A stretch of 64,000 bases of DNA from Riptortus pedestris (GCA_019009955.1 CM032230.1:28673501-28737500); one strand, 5' to 3'; positions 11,123 to 23,383 are shown, counted from the first letter of the stretch. Program-made: numbers and translations. Notes: generated by a model from the sequence alone, not told the origin.

Positions 11123-11499
11123 ATATTTTTTTTTATCCTTCTTTACCCCCGCTTTACCTTAAGGCTGCCCTTTATACAAGCAGTTCTTTCCAATTTCTTT
11201 TTTGCAATTTTGGAACCCGAATTTTAATAGGTCACAGTAGCTCGTTTTTACTACTCAGAAAAGGAGCAGTGGGGTCAAACCTAAGTTCAATAAAATGTGG
11301 AGTGGTGAGCAAATATTTAAAAATCGGCAAAAGTCTTAGGGCGCCCGCAATTGGAATGCCGCTGCCTCTGCACAGCGGGACTCCAATAAAATCATAAACT
11401 AAACTAAATTGGCTATTTACATTAAATTGCTATACTTTATATAATTTCTTACTTACATTTATATCGTATTTTACCTATTGTTTTTTTTTATTTTAAACA
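10070..11499. other. Unique DNA with CA and CT microsatellites
   Basis: A (CA)n run lies at about 10901-10950 and a CTGT/CT run at about 11017-11121; open frames here are only readings through these runs. 11210-11499 directly follows the R1-like coding remnant on the minus strand and may be its 3' UTR. Nothing else recognised. Confidence 0.45.
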
Positions 11500-12917
11500 C
11501 TTCTGCAGCATATGATTTAAATGGGCAGAAAATTTCTTCTGTTTCAACTAATTTGTTCAGGGTAGAGGGAGGCCATTCAAGCAAAGAATATTCTCTTGCT
11601 AATTTTCTTCTCTTGTTATAAAAGAGATGACAATGAAATAGAATATGCTCGACATTTTCCTCTTCACCGTATTCGCAATTTTAATCTGCTCTTCTCTTGA
11701 TCCTGTTGAGGTATTTATTCAGATTGCCGCGTCCCGAAATAAGCTGTGTTGACCAAAAATCAGGTTTAAACCAGCTTGCGTTGAGTCTCATTTCCACTTG
11801 GAAAAGAAAGCATAAGTGAATACCGGCAAGTAAGGAACGTTCTTTTTTGCTCAACTATTTCCCCAGGCTGGTGAAGCATATGCTATTTTAGGGATGATAA
11901 GTGCTTTGTACAGGATGGCACGATTTTTACGGTGTAATCCCCAGGTGGTTCCCTGCCAATTTATTTAGACAGTCATACCGTAGGGAGACTTTACTCTTTA
12001 ATTCTTTTAGGTGGTTGTTAAAAGAGAAACGTTCGCCGATCAAAACTTCTAAGTATTTCACTTCTTGCGAAGGTCGGATTGTTATCCCACACACTTTGAT
12101 GATTGGAGGTGAATTCGGTGAAATTTTTCCTTTTGCAATGATTTTTTTTTTGGAGGGATTCAACCTTAATTTGTTAATTTCACACCATTCTAGCATAATA
12201 TTTATCACAGCTTTACCTTTTTCTTCTATAGAATTTCGAGAGTTGGCTACTAAGACAACTGCGAGGTCATCAATATAGGTTAAAGTGTGACATCTTCTGC
12301 TTCTAATTTTACTAGCAATGGGTTGATGACCACATTCCAAAGCATTGGTCCAAGTTCTGAGACGTTGGGACCGTTTAGTAATCTTTTGGTTAAATAGTCT
12401 TATAAAAGAAATCCTATCCGAGAGATAGTTCAGTAATAATTTACAAATATTTTTGGGACAGTCTATATTCTTTAGCTCATGTAGAATTGGAGGCCACCAT
12501 AAACTATCAAAAGCTGCTGCGACATCGAAGAAAACGCAAAACACGTATTTCTGAGTAGAGCAACTGGCCAAATTATGCATAGCACGAATAGCGTCAGTCA
12601 ATCCAAATTAATGGGGGGACTGTGCTCTTATCACTGATGGTTCCAGTTACTTGTATATCAGACGTTCTAGAATTTATCCAAGAATTGGGAGGAGGCTAAT
12701 TGGTCTGTAAGAACTAGCAGAGATATCATTGTTTCCTGGTTTTAAGACTGCTACTATTTCAGCTATTTTCCATGCAGCAGAAAATACGCCTTCTTCTAGA
12801 CATCTATTATATAAATCATGCAGAGTACTCAAAAGAGTACTTTTGTATTTTTTGATAACGGTGCCTTCTATCATATCCATACCAGGTGATTCTGATGGTT
12901 TGACCGTATCTCCTACC

Positions 12918-12919
<2 letters not shown>
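11500..12919 (-). pseudogene. R1-clade-like LINE: reverse transcriptase to C-terminal zinc knuckle, decayed
   Basis: Read from 12919 downwards the minus strand gives an RT fragment with SSYRPISLLPILG, then (same frame) ILERL, then FFDVAAAFDSLW, YIDDLAVVLVANSR in place of the usual YADD active site, and EVKYLEVLIGERFSFNNHL. After a frame change near 11935 it continues with ILYKALIIPKIAYASPAWG, and near 11660 in another frame with NCEYGEEENVEHILFHC, a decayed CCHC knuckle. In-frame TAA codons lie at 12674-12676, 12647-12649 and 12608-12610, and a deletion removes part of the QYGF region. LINE RT primes reverse transcription at a nicked target. This copy lacks endonuclease and ORF1 and ends upstream in a compound microsatellite. 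The clade is inferred from motif spacing, not from a tree. Confidence 0.8.
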
Positions 12920-13006
<87 letters not shown>

Positions 13007-13046
13007 TCTCCCTCTCTCCCCCTCACTCTCTCTCCCTCTCTCTCTT

Positions 13047-13123
<77 letters not shown>

Positions 13124-13145
13124 CACACACACACACACATATATT

Positions 13146-13176
<31 letters not shown>
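12917..13176. repeat. Compound microsatellite (CT)n-(AT)n-(CA)n-T(n)
   Basis: CT repeats to about 13050, AT to 13079, CA to 13139, then about 30 T. It abuts the R1-like RT remnant and interrupts it. Confidence 0.95.
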
Positions 13177-13179
<3 letters not shown>

Positions 13180-13858
13180 CAGAACCGTTATTTGAATAAA
13201 TGACGTGCAGCAAAGTAAATATTAATTTCAATATAAGGTAAAATTACCTGCTCATTGAAGAGGTTTGTTTGTCCCGCCACGTCGTCCATGTTTTAGATAT
13301 TAGTTTTTTTTGTGTGTGTGGTTAAGGGCAATAAACTGCATATGCCATCATTGCCCGATTATCCACAGCAGATGGAATCTGAAACGAAAAAATATATGTG
13401 ATAAATAAAAATAACTCTAATAATAAGAACTCTTTATCTATTAAATAGCAATAATCCTTAGTTTATTTTATTATGTATGGTAGAAGGGCAATTCTACTCA
13501 TATGAGGTTGTAGTCAGTGCTTTCTACAAACATTAATTAGTCCTACAGAAACAAACTAGCAGTATACAACCAACAGTAAATGCGTTTTATTTAAGTTTGT
13601 TTTGAATATTTTGAAAAAAGTATTGAACCATTTACTGTAAATTGATTATCAGATTACCGCTTATAGACTTAACTTAACAATAATCTGTTCTTAAGTCATT
13701 GAACAAATGTGAAGGCGACATATACTAGTCACAACGCCCAAAGTGAAAATAATACAAAGAGTGCAATTAAAAAAAATTAACATTTTACGTTATTAGTGAG
13801 GATTATTGTAATACGAACTTTTTAAAGAGATATGTACCCTAAAGGCTATAATGACCTA
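13177..13858. other. Unique AT-rich DNA
   Basis: No ORF, RNA gene or repeat recognised. Confidence 0.4.
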
Positions 13859-14431
13859 TTAGCAGATTTTTTTTAAGGGAAATCAGCTATTGAGGTTGTA
13901 TTCATGACGGAATTTTCGAAATTTTTCTTCAAATTTCCATCGAGTAGATGACGAAAATGAGGTCCGTTCAAAACTGTATATATATATATATTTGTCTGTT
14001 ACCGCTCTAGCGGTCGCAATTTTCGTTTGATCGTTACCAAACTCGATATTTAGTCATTTTATGTAAAAGAAAGATCAAGTTCGTTAACTGCTGAAATCGG
14101 ACCAATGGGAGTGGGGGGGGGTTAGAGGGGAGGATTTTCGAAAATTCAAAATATCTCCGTTACTATACGGCGGATCAAAAAATTGTACAGAATAAATCTT
14201 ATTACAAATTAAATTTACTATAAATATTGTTATATCCATTTATTCTCTATCTTGAATATTAACCGAGATATTTGCATTTTTATTATATCCGAGCGGCTAA
14301 CGGACGAAGAGACTTTACCGCCAAAAACTAGTTCGGCGGTTTCATTAACTGCTCGGCTCTCGTGAAATTTCTCTATTGTAAATCTACACGTGGGAAATCT
14401 GCTTAGTTTACGCAGCCCCTGCGTGACGGAC
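13859..14431 (+). mobile_element. Family A repeat, complete, short AT tract
   Basis: TTAGCAGATTTT starts at 13859, with a short (AT)n at about 13976-13991, the GCTCTAGCGGTCGCAA block, a G-run and the module with 'CCGCCAAAAACTAGTTCGGC'. The hairpin end CGCAGCCCCTGCG-TGACGGAC ends at 14431, followed by T8. The T at positions that are C elsewhere weakens the 5' palindrome. Confidence 0.85.
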
Positions 14432-15572
14432 TTTTTTTTAACCACGTTTGGATGCATTGTAGCTTATGACATACTGGCGTGAAAAACACTTTGAATATAA
14501 ACTTACATGACTAATTTCGAGGAATAAAAAAAATCGTGTGGTCTATTGAATCAGAAATTATTTTCCTATCAGCCTGGAGCACCGTTGAACAATTCCACAA
14601 GAGATAACATTATACGACTATGGGCAAAGACTTTCATTGGTTTTGCTTGAAAAAAGACAGTAAATAGGTTATTAAAGGCGGAAAAACAAGGATAAATAAA
14701 AGTCAGCCTAGCAGAGCTGAGGAACCTAAGCAGATTTCCCAAGTGAAGTTTATAATATATAAATATACAAACTGTTAACACTTAACACCACCATGGATAT
14801 TAAGTGAATAAATACAAACGGTAATGAGAAATCTTTCAGTAACTTTTAATAACTTACTAACGGAAAGCGTCTGAATTGTAAAGAAAAAAAACTGTTTTGC
14901 CAACCTCTACGAGCTGAACAGATAGATAGAAATATTCCTTACCGGAAAGGTAAAAAAAATTACTGAAATATATCTGAATATAACATACTAACTTTACTTA
15001 AAACTATTTACTATATCTATTACTGTACTTGATAATGAATCAAAATAAATCTTATCTTAATCAATCAAATTTTAGTAATCCGAGAACTAAAGACGGAGAG
15101 GGGAGCGATCAACAGAACGTATTTGCATGGATCTCCTATAATAATGGTCTCTTGAAAACAATATTTGGGCCGTATTTAAGCTAAGAATAAAGTGGTTTAT
15201 TATATAACAGAGTATTGTTTATGTGACATTAGCAGGAGTGGAGATTTGCTGAAGGCTGAAAATTAAAAAAAAAAAAAATAGGCAAATATCTCGGTTGATA
15301 TGCAAGATAGAGAATAAATGTATAGAACAATATTTAGATTATATTCAATTTGCAATTAAATTGGTTTACACAATTTTTCAATCCAACGTATAATTACGGA
15401 CGTATTTCATATTTACGAAATTTCATTACTCTAACCCCCCCCCACCCCTTCCGCCAACCATTGTTCCGATTTCTGTCATTAACGACCTTTAACTTCCTAT
15501 TTACAGAAAATGATTAAGTATCGAGTTTGGTAACAATCAAACAAAAATTGCGACCGCTAGAGCGTTATCAGA

Positions 15573-15626
<54 letters not shown>

Positions 15627-15627
<1 letters not shown>

Positions 15628-17138
15628 GGGGTGTTTTTTTAGAGGTATAGAACTTTAAATTGCAATAAAACAACGATGGGTTATTCGACTGACAAGAATT
15701 TTTTTTTATTCGAAAGATAATCTTGTGGCATTACAGTTTAAATATTATACATATACGGCGCAAAATGTCACAAAGCTCGTGCCACAATCGATTTATTGAA
15801 ATAAACGTTTGGTGACCGCCTAATTTCACGTTTTGGACCTGTGAATTGGCCTCCAAGATCTTGTGATTTAACACCGCTAGACTACTTTCTGTGGGGCTAT
15901 GTAAAGTCATTGGTCTATGCGGATAAGCCACAAACGCTTGACCATTTGGAAGACAACATTCGCCGTGTTACTGCCGATATACGGCAACAAATGTTGGAAA
16001 AAGTCATCGAAAATTGGACTTCCAGATTGGACTACATCCGAGCCAGCCGTGGCGGTCATATGCCAGAAATCATATTTAACCCTCCGTCGGGCGCATGATC
16101 TCTCAGATACACAGTTTCTAGATACATATTTGCCACTCTTCCTAGCAGAAAGTGGAGATGTATAGCTTCGAGTTATGTGCTTTATAGACCCCCCTCAAGG
16201 TCAGTAGTGTCACTGCGTTTGATGGAGTCGCGTATTTCACCTGTCATTCAGTTTAATATCCTAGATACCACGCGCCCGATCTCGGAAGTTTTTTTGAAAT
16301 CTGTATTTCATCAATATATACATCAATTAACTTTCTCTTTATTGAATGGAATTATATAAACCCATTTTTCTATTATTTTGCTCATACATGAGCTGTCAGA
16401 AGAGCTTATTCAAGAAAATATTGTATGACGGTAGACCTTTACCAAACGAACTAGGGACGAAACTTGACGAGTACAGACTCATTGAACCATACATTGAACT
16501 CAAGTACAGAACAGAATAAAAAAAATCCCTCAACTACAATGAACAAAATAAAATGATGTGAACCAAGCAAAACTGAAAAGAAATGTAGGTTTACTAATTA
16601 TTCTTGTGAGATTTGCAAAAACAAAATATGTTTACAACTTAGCTCCATGTTTTGTCCTAATTGTAATGCAGCTCTGCAAAAGAAATAATTAAACTGGTAT
16701 TTTTAAAAGGATTGGTACATTAAAATTTAAATGATTTTTTAATAAGTCTTATCTAAAAGTGATTTCGTGCTACTTATTTTTGAATGAAGTTATATTTAGA
16801 TATTTTGTTTATGTTCTTCACAAACTGAAATGAATTATGAATAATTAAGACATGTGCATTTAAACTATTTCTTTTGGTATTTGTATGTTTTAATTATATT
16901 TTAAAAATTATCGTCCACGGTTTTAATAACAATAAATCTATAGCCAACTTGGTTATATTATCTACCATGATTTTTTTTATTATAGTACGTGTCAATATTG
17001 AAAATTGTTTACTTCTTTCAAACAAATACTTCCAAATGCCACAAGATTATCTTTCGAATAAAAAAAAATTCTTGTCAATCGAATAATTCATCGTTGTTTT
17101 ATTGCAATTTTAAGTTCTATACCTCCAAAAAACACCCG
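15627..17138 (+). mobile_element. mariner-like element with about 105-bp terminal inverted repeats, internally deleted
   Basis: The termini CGGGGTGTTTTTTTAGAGG (left) and, in complement, CGGGTGTTTTTTGGAGG (right) continue as a TIR of about 105 bp to GTGGCATT. Both sides are flanked by TA of the (AT)n tract, the expected target. Only the 3' part of the transposase remains (15754-16098). The 16100-16870 segment is not recognisable transposon sequence and may be captured or diverged DNA. The first half of the transposase gene is deleted. Confidence 0.85.
15754..16098 (+). pseudogene. mariner-like transposase, C-terminal third
   Basis: Transposase of the IS630-Tc1-mariner superfamily cuts and pastes its element at TA sites with a DDE/D catalytic triad. 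The fragment reads YGAKCHKARATIDLLK, a stop TAA at 15802-15804, then in frame FGDRLISRFGPVNWPPRS, DLTPLDYFLWGYVKS, ADKPQTLDHLEDNIRR and ends GGHMPEIIF. The third catalytic Asp is the one in LTPLDYFLW. The position that should hold the second catalytic Asp, before GA.CH, reads Tyr. The HTH domain and first Asp are deleted, so it cannot be active. An ATG at 15841 is internal and not the real start. Confidence 0.85.
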
Positions 17139-17276
17139 TTATATATACACACACACAGTTTAGAACGCATCTAATTTACGTCATCTGGGTAGGATTGGTG
17201 GGCATTTGAAGAAATGTTTCGAAAATCGCACCACGAGTACAACCTCAATGGCTGATCCTCAAGGAAAATCTGCTAA

Positions 17277-17947
17277 TAAAAATGGGATTCCTGAAAAAAA
17301 AAAAAAAAAAAAAAATCTGGCTACTGAGAAAGACTGAGATGGGGAAACAAAATGAAGTGAAAAAGCTATGAGCAGTTCTGACTTCAGGTAAATTAGAAAG
17401 GGGCATAGAATAGAAAAACAAATCACTTCTGTGAACGACTGAAGTTGCAGGAGAAAGATGAAATTATTCGGAGAATACGGCTGGCTGCACCTTGTGTAAT
17501 GAGAAAAGTTCAAAACCTCAAAGCCATATTAACCATAAGATGTAGTATGGGACTTGCTTGTTCTCTCTTGATTGTTCTACTGAAATAGAAACCACATAAC
17601 TTTGTATCAACCATGACTTATATTACTATACAGTATTTATGGATACGAATACCATTTAAGATGCAAAATCATTCATTGTAGTTAAAACAGTCTACGAAAC
17701 AAGAAAGTCTCGTGCAAAAAAAAGAAAAAGAAAAGTTATAAAAATAATAATCCGTTGTGAATTTAAGATGACAAAAAAGAGGTGGGATGCGTTTGAATAG
17801 AAAATATAATTGCATCTAATTCTTACTGAGCCCAATTAAAGTATTTCAGGCAAAAGACATGATCTTAACGTCACAAACCAGCTATCTTTAAAAACTTATT
17901 TCCAATAGCAGACGTTTCCCCCTCCTGGGCATTAACAATGCTAAAAG
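17277..17947. other. Unique DNA with a poly-A run
   Basis: A run of about 22 A lies at about 17294-17316. No gene or repeat recognised. Confidence 0.4.
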
Positions 17948-18001
17948 GTACGTCACGCAGGGGCTGCGTAAACTAAGCAGATTTCCCTCGTGAAGTTTTA
18001 T
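17948..18001 (-). mobile_element. Family A hairpin-end fragment
   Basis: Only the outer about 55 bp remain: ACGTCACGCAGG-GGCTGCG, CTAAGCAGATTTCCC and CGTGAAGTTTTA. The DNA beyond is unrelated (18002-18363, nothing recognised). Confidence 0.7.
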
Positions 18002-18363
18002 CACGTTTATGATGTTTATTACAATGTATGAAGTTATATTACAAAAATGTTTTATCATATTACAATATACTGAATCTACTATTGTCATTGGTGGTAGATG
18101 GGTCTATATTTCTTGGAACAAACAAGTTTCAGTTAAAAATGTAAAAAGCCATTTTTATGTCTTTTTATCGTCTCTAAGGAGTTCTCTTCAGTTAAGGTTC
18201 AAAAATCATCTTGGAAGATCGCATTTTTTACAAATGTGAGCCATTAAGATGGACATTACAACAATCGCAGGTTGGTGGGAATAAGCCTTTCAATAAATAA
18301 CTATGTGTTAATTTTGTGTGTCCAATTCGGACACGGGCAAGAACAACCTCCTCTTTTCGGATT
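18002..18363. other. Unique DNA
   Basis: No recognisable gene or repeat. Confidence 0.4.
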
Positions 18364-18489
18364 TTAGCAGATTTCCCCTAAGGAAAATCAGCTATTGAGG
18401 TCGTACTCGTGACACGATTTTCGAAAACTTTCTTCAAATGTCCATCGATCCAACCCAGTAGATGACGAAAATGAGGTCCGCTCAAAAAC

Positions 18490-18562
<73 letters not shown>

Positions 18563-19492
18563 ACCTCTGTCTGTACATTGATTTTTTTTTTCGCGAATTT
18601 TCACGATAACTTTTCGTTACACATGTCATAGACACCATACTGCATTTTGTTTCTTTCGTGTGTGTTTTGTTTGTTTATTTGTTTGTCTGTTTGTTACCTG
18701 TTCACGCATAAACGGCTGAACCGAATTTTATGAAACTTGGTATGTATATTACTACTAACCCAACGTAGACTTTAAGCTATATTAATATCCTTTAAGACGA
18801 ACAGGATTGGGGGTTATGAGGGAAGCCAGAAATTAAAAATAGCGATATTTCGTTTCCTATTGGTTTTTCGGAAATATGAACATAACAAAAGTTGTTTACT
18901 TTGTTATATAGAGTAACTTTTTTCGTATACCGAATAATAAATGAGATATATGCTAAAACCTATAGCAGAAGTGAACAATTTTATTTGGGACAAAAGACCC
19001 AACGAAATAAATAAAACTCGGCATGTGTATTAGCACTAACGCTTTCATTATAACAGGTTGTAAGGGAGACCTGTATTTAAAAATAGTGATGTTTCGTTTC
19101 CTATTGGGGTTTCGGCAAATATGTACATAACAAAAGTTGTTTATTTTGTTATTTAGAGAAATTTGCTCTCAACAATTCTTTCCAATATGAACTACCAGGT
19201 ACCTCACCTGGAAAAATGAATTCAAATGTATGTTAATATTTTGTCTTTATAATTTAAGCCTATGCATAATGCGCAGGAAACGGGAAATATGACAATATGG
19301 AGGATAGTGAAGTCTTACATAAAAAATTAATTTTATTATTAACAAATCCACAGAAACGACGGGTATTAACCCTAAACACTGGGACGGGTAAATGTCAAAA
19401 TATTGTGCAAAGTAAAGCCTTGCCAAAATAATCCTAGCACCATCCAGCCTCAAATGAATTCCCGGGCGAAGCCGGGTATCTGAAATATATAT

Positions 19493-19541
<49 letters not shown>

Positions 19542-19973
19542 CTGTTCCGCTCTAGCGGTCGCAATTTTTGCTTGATCGTTTCCAAACTCGATATTTAGTC
19601 ATTTTATTGTAAAAAGAAAAAATCAAGTTCGTTAACGGCTGAAATCGCACCACGGGGAGGGGGGGGGTTTATAGGGGAGGAATTTTGAAAATTCGAAATA
19701 TCTCCGTTACTATTCGTCGGATCGAAAAATTGCACAAAATCAATCTTATTACAAATTAAATTTACTATAAATATTGTTATATACATTTATTCTCTATCTT
19801 GAATATTAACCGAGATATTTGCATTTTTATTAAATCTGGGCGGCTAACGGACGAAGTGTCTTTCCCGCCAAAAGCTAGTTCGACCGTTTCATTAACTGCT
19901 CGGCTCTCGTGAAATTTCTCTATTGTAAAACGTCACGTGGGAAATCTGCTTAGTTTACCCCTGCGTGACGGAC
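18364..19973 (+). mobile_element. Family A repeat split by a Helitron insertion
   Basis: Starts TTAGCAGATTTCCC at 18364, reaches (AT)n at 18493-18559, is interrupted by Helitron D copy 3, and resumes in (AT)n at about 19497 with the GCTCTAGCGGTCGCAA block. It ends at the hairpin end (partly deleted: CCCCTGCG-TGACGGAC) at 19973, followed by T5. The central module is the 'CCGCCAAAAGCTAGTTCG' form. Confidence 0.85.
18560..19486 (+). mobile_element. Helitron (family D) copy 3, nested in family A
   Basis: Matches the copy at 581-1676 from GTAACCTCTGTCTG through the tandem units to the hairpin CCCGG-GCGAAG-CCGGG at 19461-19475. The terminal CTAG has decayed to AAAT, so the exact 3' end is uncertain. 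It lies wholly within the (AT)n of a family A copy, consistent with Helitron A|T insertion. Confidence 0.8.
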
Positions 19974-19979
19974 TTTTTC

Positions 19980-20180
19980 TGCTTGCAGTATTCCAACGCT
20001 CAGTAATTTCCTTGATTCGTCGCAGATTATTGTCATGTTTTCGACCAGTCTGACTTCCAAACTTTGAAATACGAGCATTTGAAACTCTCGCTTCCAATAA
20101 TTTGGGGAGATGAAGGTTATGTAGTTCCATCTTCTCGAGCACTATCTTACAGAAACTATCTTTCTTGTATATTCGTGAAT
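19980..20180 (-). other. Coding-like segment, unassigned, cut by family A
   Basis: The minus strand reads KDSFCKIVLEKMELHNLHLP, KLLEARVSNARISKFG, then KHDNNLRRIKEITERWNTAS without a stop for about 65 codons, with balanced codon use unlike the AT-rich spacers. The right end of a family A copy follows directly, so the frame is lost there. I do not recognise the protein. It could be a host exon or an old gene fragment; no convincing acceptor was established. Confidence 0.35.
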
Positions 20181-20253
20181 TTTTATTTCACATTATAATC
20201 GAATTAAACTTGAAGATCTGTTGTACGAGAGTATATTATCAAATTAACAAAAA

Positions 20254-20976
20254 GTCCGTCACGCAGGGGCTGCGTAAACTAAGCAGATTTCCCTCGTGAA
20301 GTTTAGTAATAAATAGATAGATAGATAAATATGCATACTGCTAACACAACAACACCGTGAATAAATACAAACGGAAATAAATGTTTCATCCAATTTCAAT
20401 AACCTGCCGACAGGAAGCGTTAGGTTAGAAATGTAAACAAACGGGTCGGCCTGCCTCAGACCGGAAAGAAAAACAATTACTGAAATATATCTGAATATAA
20501 CACATTCATTTTATTGAGAACTATTTACTATATCTACTAGTGTAATTTATAATGAGTCAGAATAATTGTTATCTCAATCAATAAAATTTTAGTAGTCCAA
20601 AACTTTAAGATGGGGGGGGAGGGGTCATCAGGGCATATTTGCATGTATCTTGTATTATAAAGGTCTCTCGAATACGATTTTTGGTATTTAAACTTCCAAT
20701 AATATGATTTAATTTGTAGCAGAGTATTGAAGAAAAAACGTATATAACAATATTTATAGTAAATTTAATTTGCAAAAAGATTGGTTATATACAATTTTTC
20801 GATCCGACGCATAATAACGGAGATATTTTGAATTTTCCGAAAATCCCCTCTAAACCCCCCTCCCACTGGTCCGATTTCAGCCATTAACGAACTTGATCTT
20901 ACTTTTTACATAAAACGATTAAATTTCGAGTTTGGTAACGATCAAACAAAAATTGCGACTGCTAGATCGTTAACTG

Positions 20977-21072
<96 letters not shown>

Positions 21073-21187
21073 TTGAACGGACCTCATTTTCGTCATCTCC
21101 TGGGTAGGATCGATGGACATTTGAAGAAATTTTTCGAAACTCGCGTCATGAGTACGACCTCAATAGCCCTTAAGGGAAATCTGCTAA
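20254..21187 (-). mobile_element. Family A repeat, long form, complete
   Basis: The left hairpin end GTCCGTCACGCAGG-GGCTGCG and CTAAGCAGATTTCCC are followed by the long-form module ('GGAAGCGTTAGG', 'TCAATAACCTGCCG'), the C-run, TTGCGACTGCTAGA, a double (AT)n tract (20983-21066, interrupted by CAG) and the right end GGGAAATCTGCTAA at 21187. Confidence 0.9.
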
Positions 21188-22269
21188 CAAGAAGTACTAG
21201 GCACAAGGTGTCATCTGAAATTGAATGAATCTCTAATTTTCAGTTACTAAAATCCACTATTAACTCCTCTCATGTTCTAAAATGGTTTTAAGGTGTTATT
21301 TAATCCATGACTCATTACGAACTTGCCATATACTAGCCGATGGAGTAGAAATATTAAAATTTGTTCCCAGAAAACAAGTCTTCTGCTCCTGGCGGTGTAT
21401 ATTCGGAACATCAAAAGAGTGGAATTTCATGTGATGTTTTACGAACGATATGTTGCCTCAAAATTGAAATTTTATTTATAGATCCATAAGACTTAATTTT
21501 AAGAACTATGTTTGCGATCATACGTCAGAACGATTGTGGCTTTATAGACCATCGATATAAAGACAGCGGACATCAGAATTTTCAGAAACGACATAGGTTT
21601 ATGTTAAGAAATAATTTTCAAAACAAAAAAAAAATGCCATCATTGAAAAGAGGAACCAAATCCTTCAATTTCTCAAAACAAATTTAAACCATTCAAGAAG
21701 GGAAAATCCAAGGTGTTTATGTGATATCACAGAATACTCGTGTGTCACAAGAAGCTTCCCCATTGATAGAAACAGCTCGTTTGCCACCCCAAACATTTCC
21801 TTAAAATAAACTAACAGACCTGTAGGGTTCACAGGATTCTTTGTCACCTAATAGCTTTTATGTGCTTGAAATTTGAACTTAATTAAACTCGATTTAACTA
21901 CAGGAAAAGGAGTCTAATTAAAGGCCCCTAGGTATCCTAAACCTGCCGTTTCATTATGAAGCACGGAAAAAAAAGTAGATGACGGAGGAAAATTTAATTA
22001 GAAAATTTTTAAGAATACTGGTCAAATAAATTAATTATACCAGTTGAAGTCAAATGAATATTAATGAGAATGAGTAGCAATTTTCTTTTTTAATTTTTTT
22101 TTTATAACGACATAGAATAATGATAGTACTGCCTTATTGGCTATTTGAATGAGCATAATTAGAAGAGAATGTCACGTGACACTGTATAAACTAAGCAGTT
22201 TTCCCAAGTCCCGGACTGACATAGTTGAGCTTACTTCTTGGTTCATTCAATATTTCTCAAGTGATAAAA
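21188..22269. other. Unique DNA, with a decayed family A end at about 22165-22215
   Basis: Mostly AT-rich, no gene recognised. 'GTCACGTGACACTGTATAAACTAAGCAG' near 22165 is a weak hairpin-end relic. Confidence 0.4.
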
Positions 22270-22837
22270 GTCCGTCACGCTGCGTAAAATAAGCAGATTT
22301 CCCACGTGAAGTTATACAATAGAGAAATCTCCATACGAGAGCCGAACAGTTACGACAAATGGCCGAACTAGCTTTTGGCGGGAAATTCCGTCATCCGTTA
22401 TCGGCCCACAATTAATAAAAATGCAAATATCTCGGTTAGTATTCAAGATAGAGAATAAATGTATAGAACAATATTTATAGTAAATTTAATTTACAATCAG
22501 ATAGGTTTCATACAATTTTTGATCCGACGTATGGTAACGGAGATATCTCCAATTTTCGAAAATCCCCCCCTCTAAACCCCCACTCCCACTGGTCTGATTT
22601 CAGCCATTAACGAACTTGATCTGTTTTTGCATAAAACGTTTAAATATCGAGTTTAGTAACGATCAAACAAAAATTGCGACCGCTAGAGCGTTAACAGACA
22701 AATATATATATAATTTTGAACGGACCTCATTTACGTCATCTCCTGGGTAGGATCGATGGACATTTGAAGAAATTTTTCACAACTCGCGTCATGATTACGA
22801 CCTCAATAGCTGATTTCCCTTAAGGGAAATCTGCTAA
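22270..22837 (-). mobile_element. Family A repeat, short form, almost no AT tract
   Basis: Starts GTCCGTCACG with the hairpin partly deleted (GCTGCG only) and ends with the intact palindrome TTTCCCTTAAGGGAAA and CTGCTAA at 22837. The AT tract is only about 10 bp, the shortest in the window, and this copy carries no nested insertion. Confidence 0.85.
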
Positions 22838-23383
22838 AATGAAGTGGAATTAGGAATATCTCCACGTTCTTATGATTGGGCTCGAAAATTGGTTTGTTTA
22901 AATATTGTTGAAATCCTAATATTTTACAATACTTTTTCCTCAAAGGAATTTGTTATTTTAAAACATAAATTTTTCAGCATTCAGTGAACCCCCACAACTA
23001 CACATTTCTCGTAATCAATAAGTCAATGATTCACGAAACGACTAAATCAAACTTTAAATACTGTTTTAGTAATTTCCTTTAAGAAATGAAAATTCAAAAT
23101 ATTGCCGTTATTATGAGTCGAATTGCAAAATGTTATAGACCCAATCTTGTTAAGCTATTGATGCTGTACAATTTTTGTTCTATACATTATTTCGCAACTC
23201 AAGAAATAAGCGAGTTATTTCTACTTTCTTGTTTTCAGACTTCAATAACCCACCCCCTCCGCTACAACCCTTTTAATCATCATTTTTTTTTTTTTTTTTT
23301 ACAAAGAAATAGAGAATAAGATCACAAGTATGTTATACCAGCAAGTGGGGAATCTTATTAGTTTGAGCAGTTCCTGCGTACGG
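22838..23383 (+). mobile_element. Strongly diverged family A remnant
   Basis: Family A-like pieces occur in order: 'TATTGCCGTTATTATGAGTCGAATTG', a TCAGCATTCAGTGAACCC segment, and an end resembling GTTCCTGCGTACGGAC at 23383. Both termini are mutated. Low identity, so the boundaries are approximate. Confidence 0.45.

Larger units (their letters stand above)
14702..17276 (-). mobile_element. Family A repeat, long form, split by a mariner insertion
   Basis: The left end is a degenerate hairpin end (GTCAGCCTAGCAGAGC, then CTAAGCAGATTTCCC). The long-form module ('TAATGAGAAATCTTTCAGTAA', GGAAAGCGTCTGAATTG) follows, then the C-run and TTGCGACCGCTAGAGCG, and the AT tract at about 15578. The mariner occupies 15627-17138. 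Right of it the same repeat resumes with 'CGTCATCTGGGTAGGATTGG' and ends AAATCTGCTAA at 17276. Confidence 0.85.

Noticed and set aside
11901..12278. 125-codon plus-strand frame
   Set aside because: Antisense shadow of the R1-like RT remnant.
12729..13178. 149-codon plus-strand open frame rich in Ser-Leu and Thr-His
   Set aside because: It runs through CT, AT and CA microsatellites and is antisense to the LINE RT remnant.
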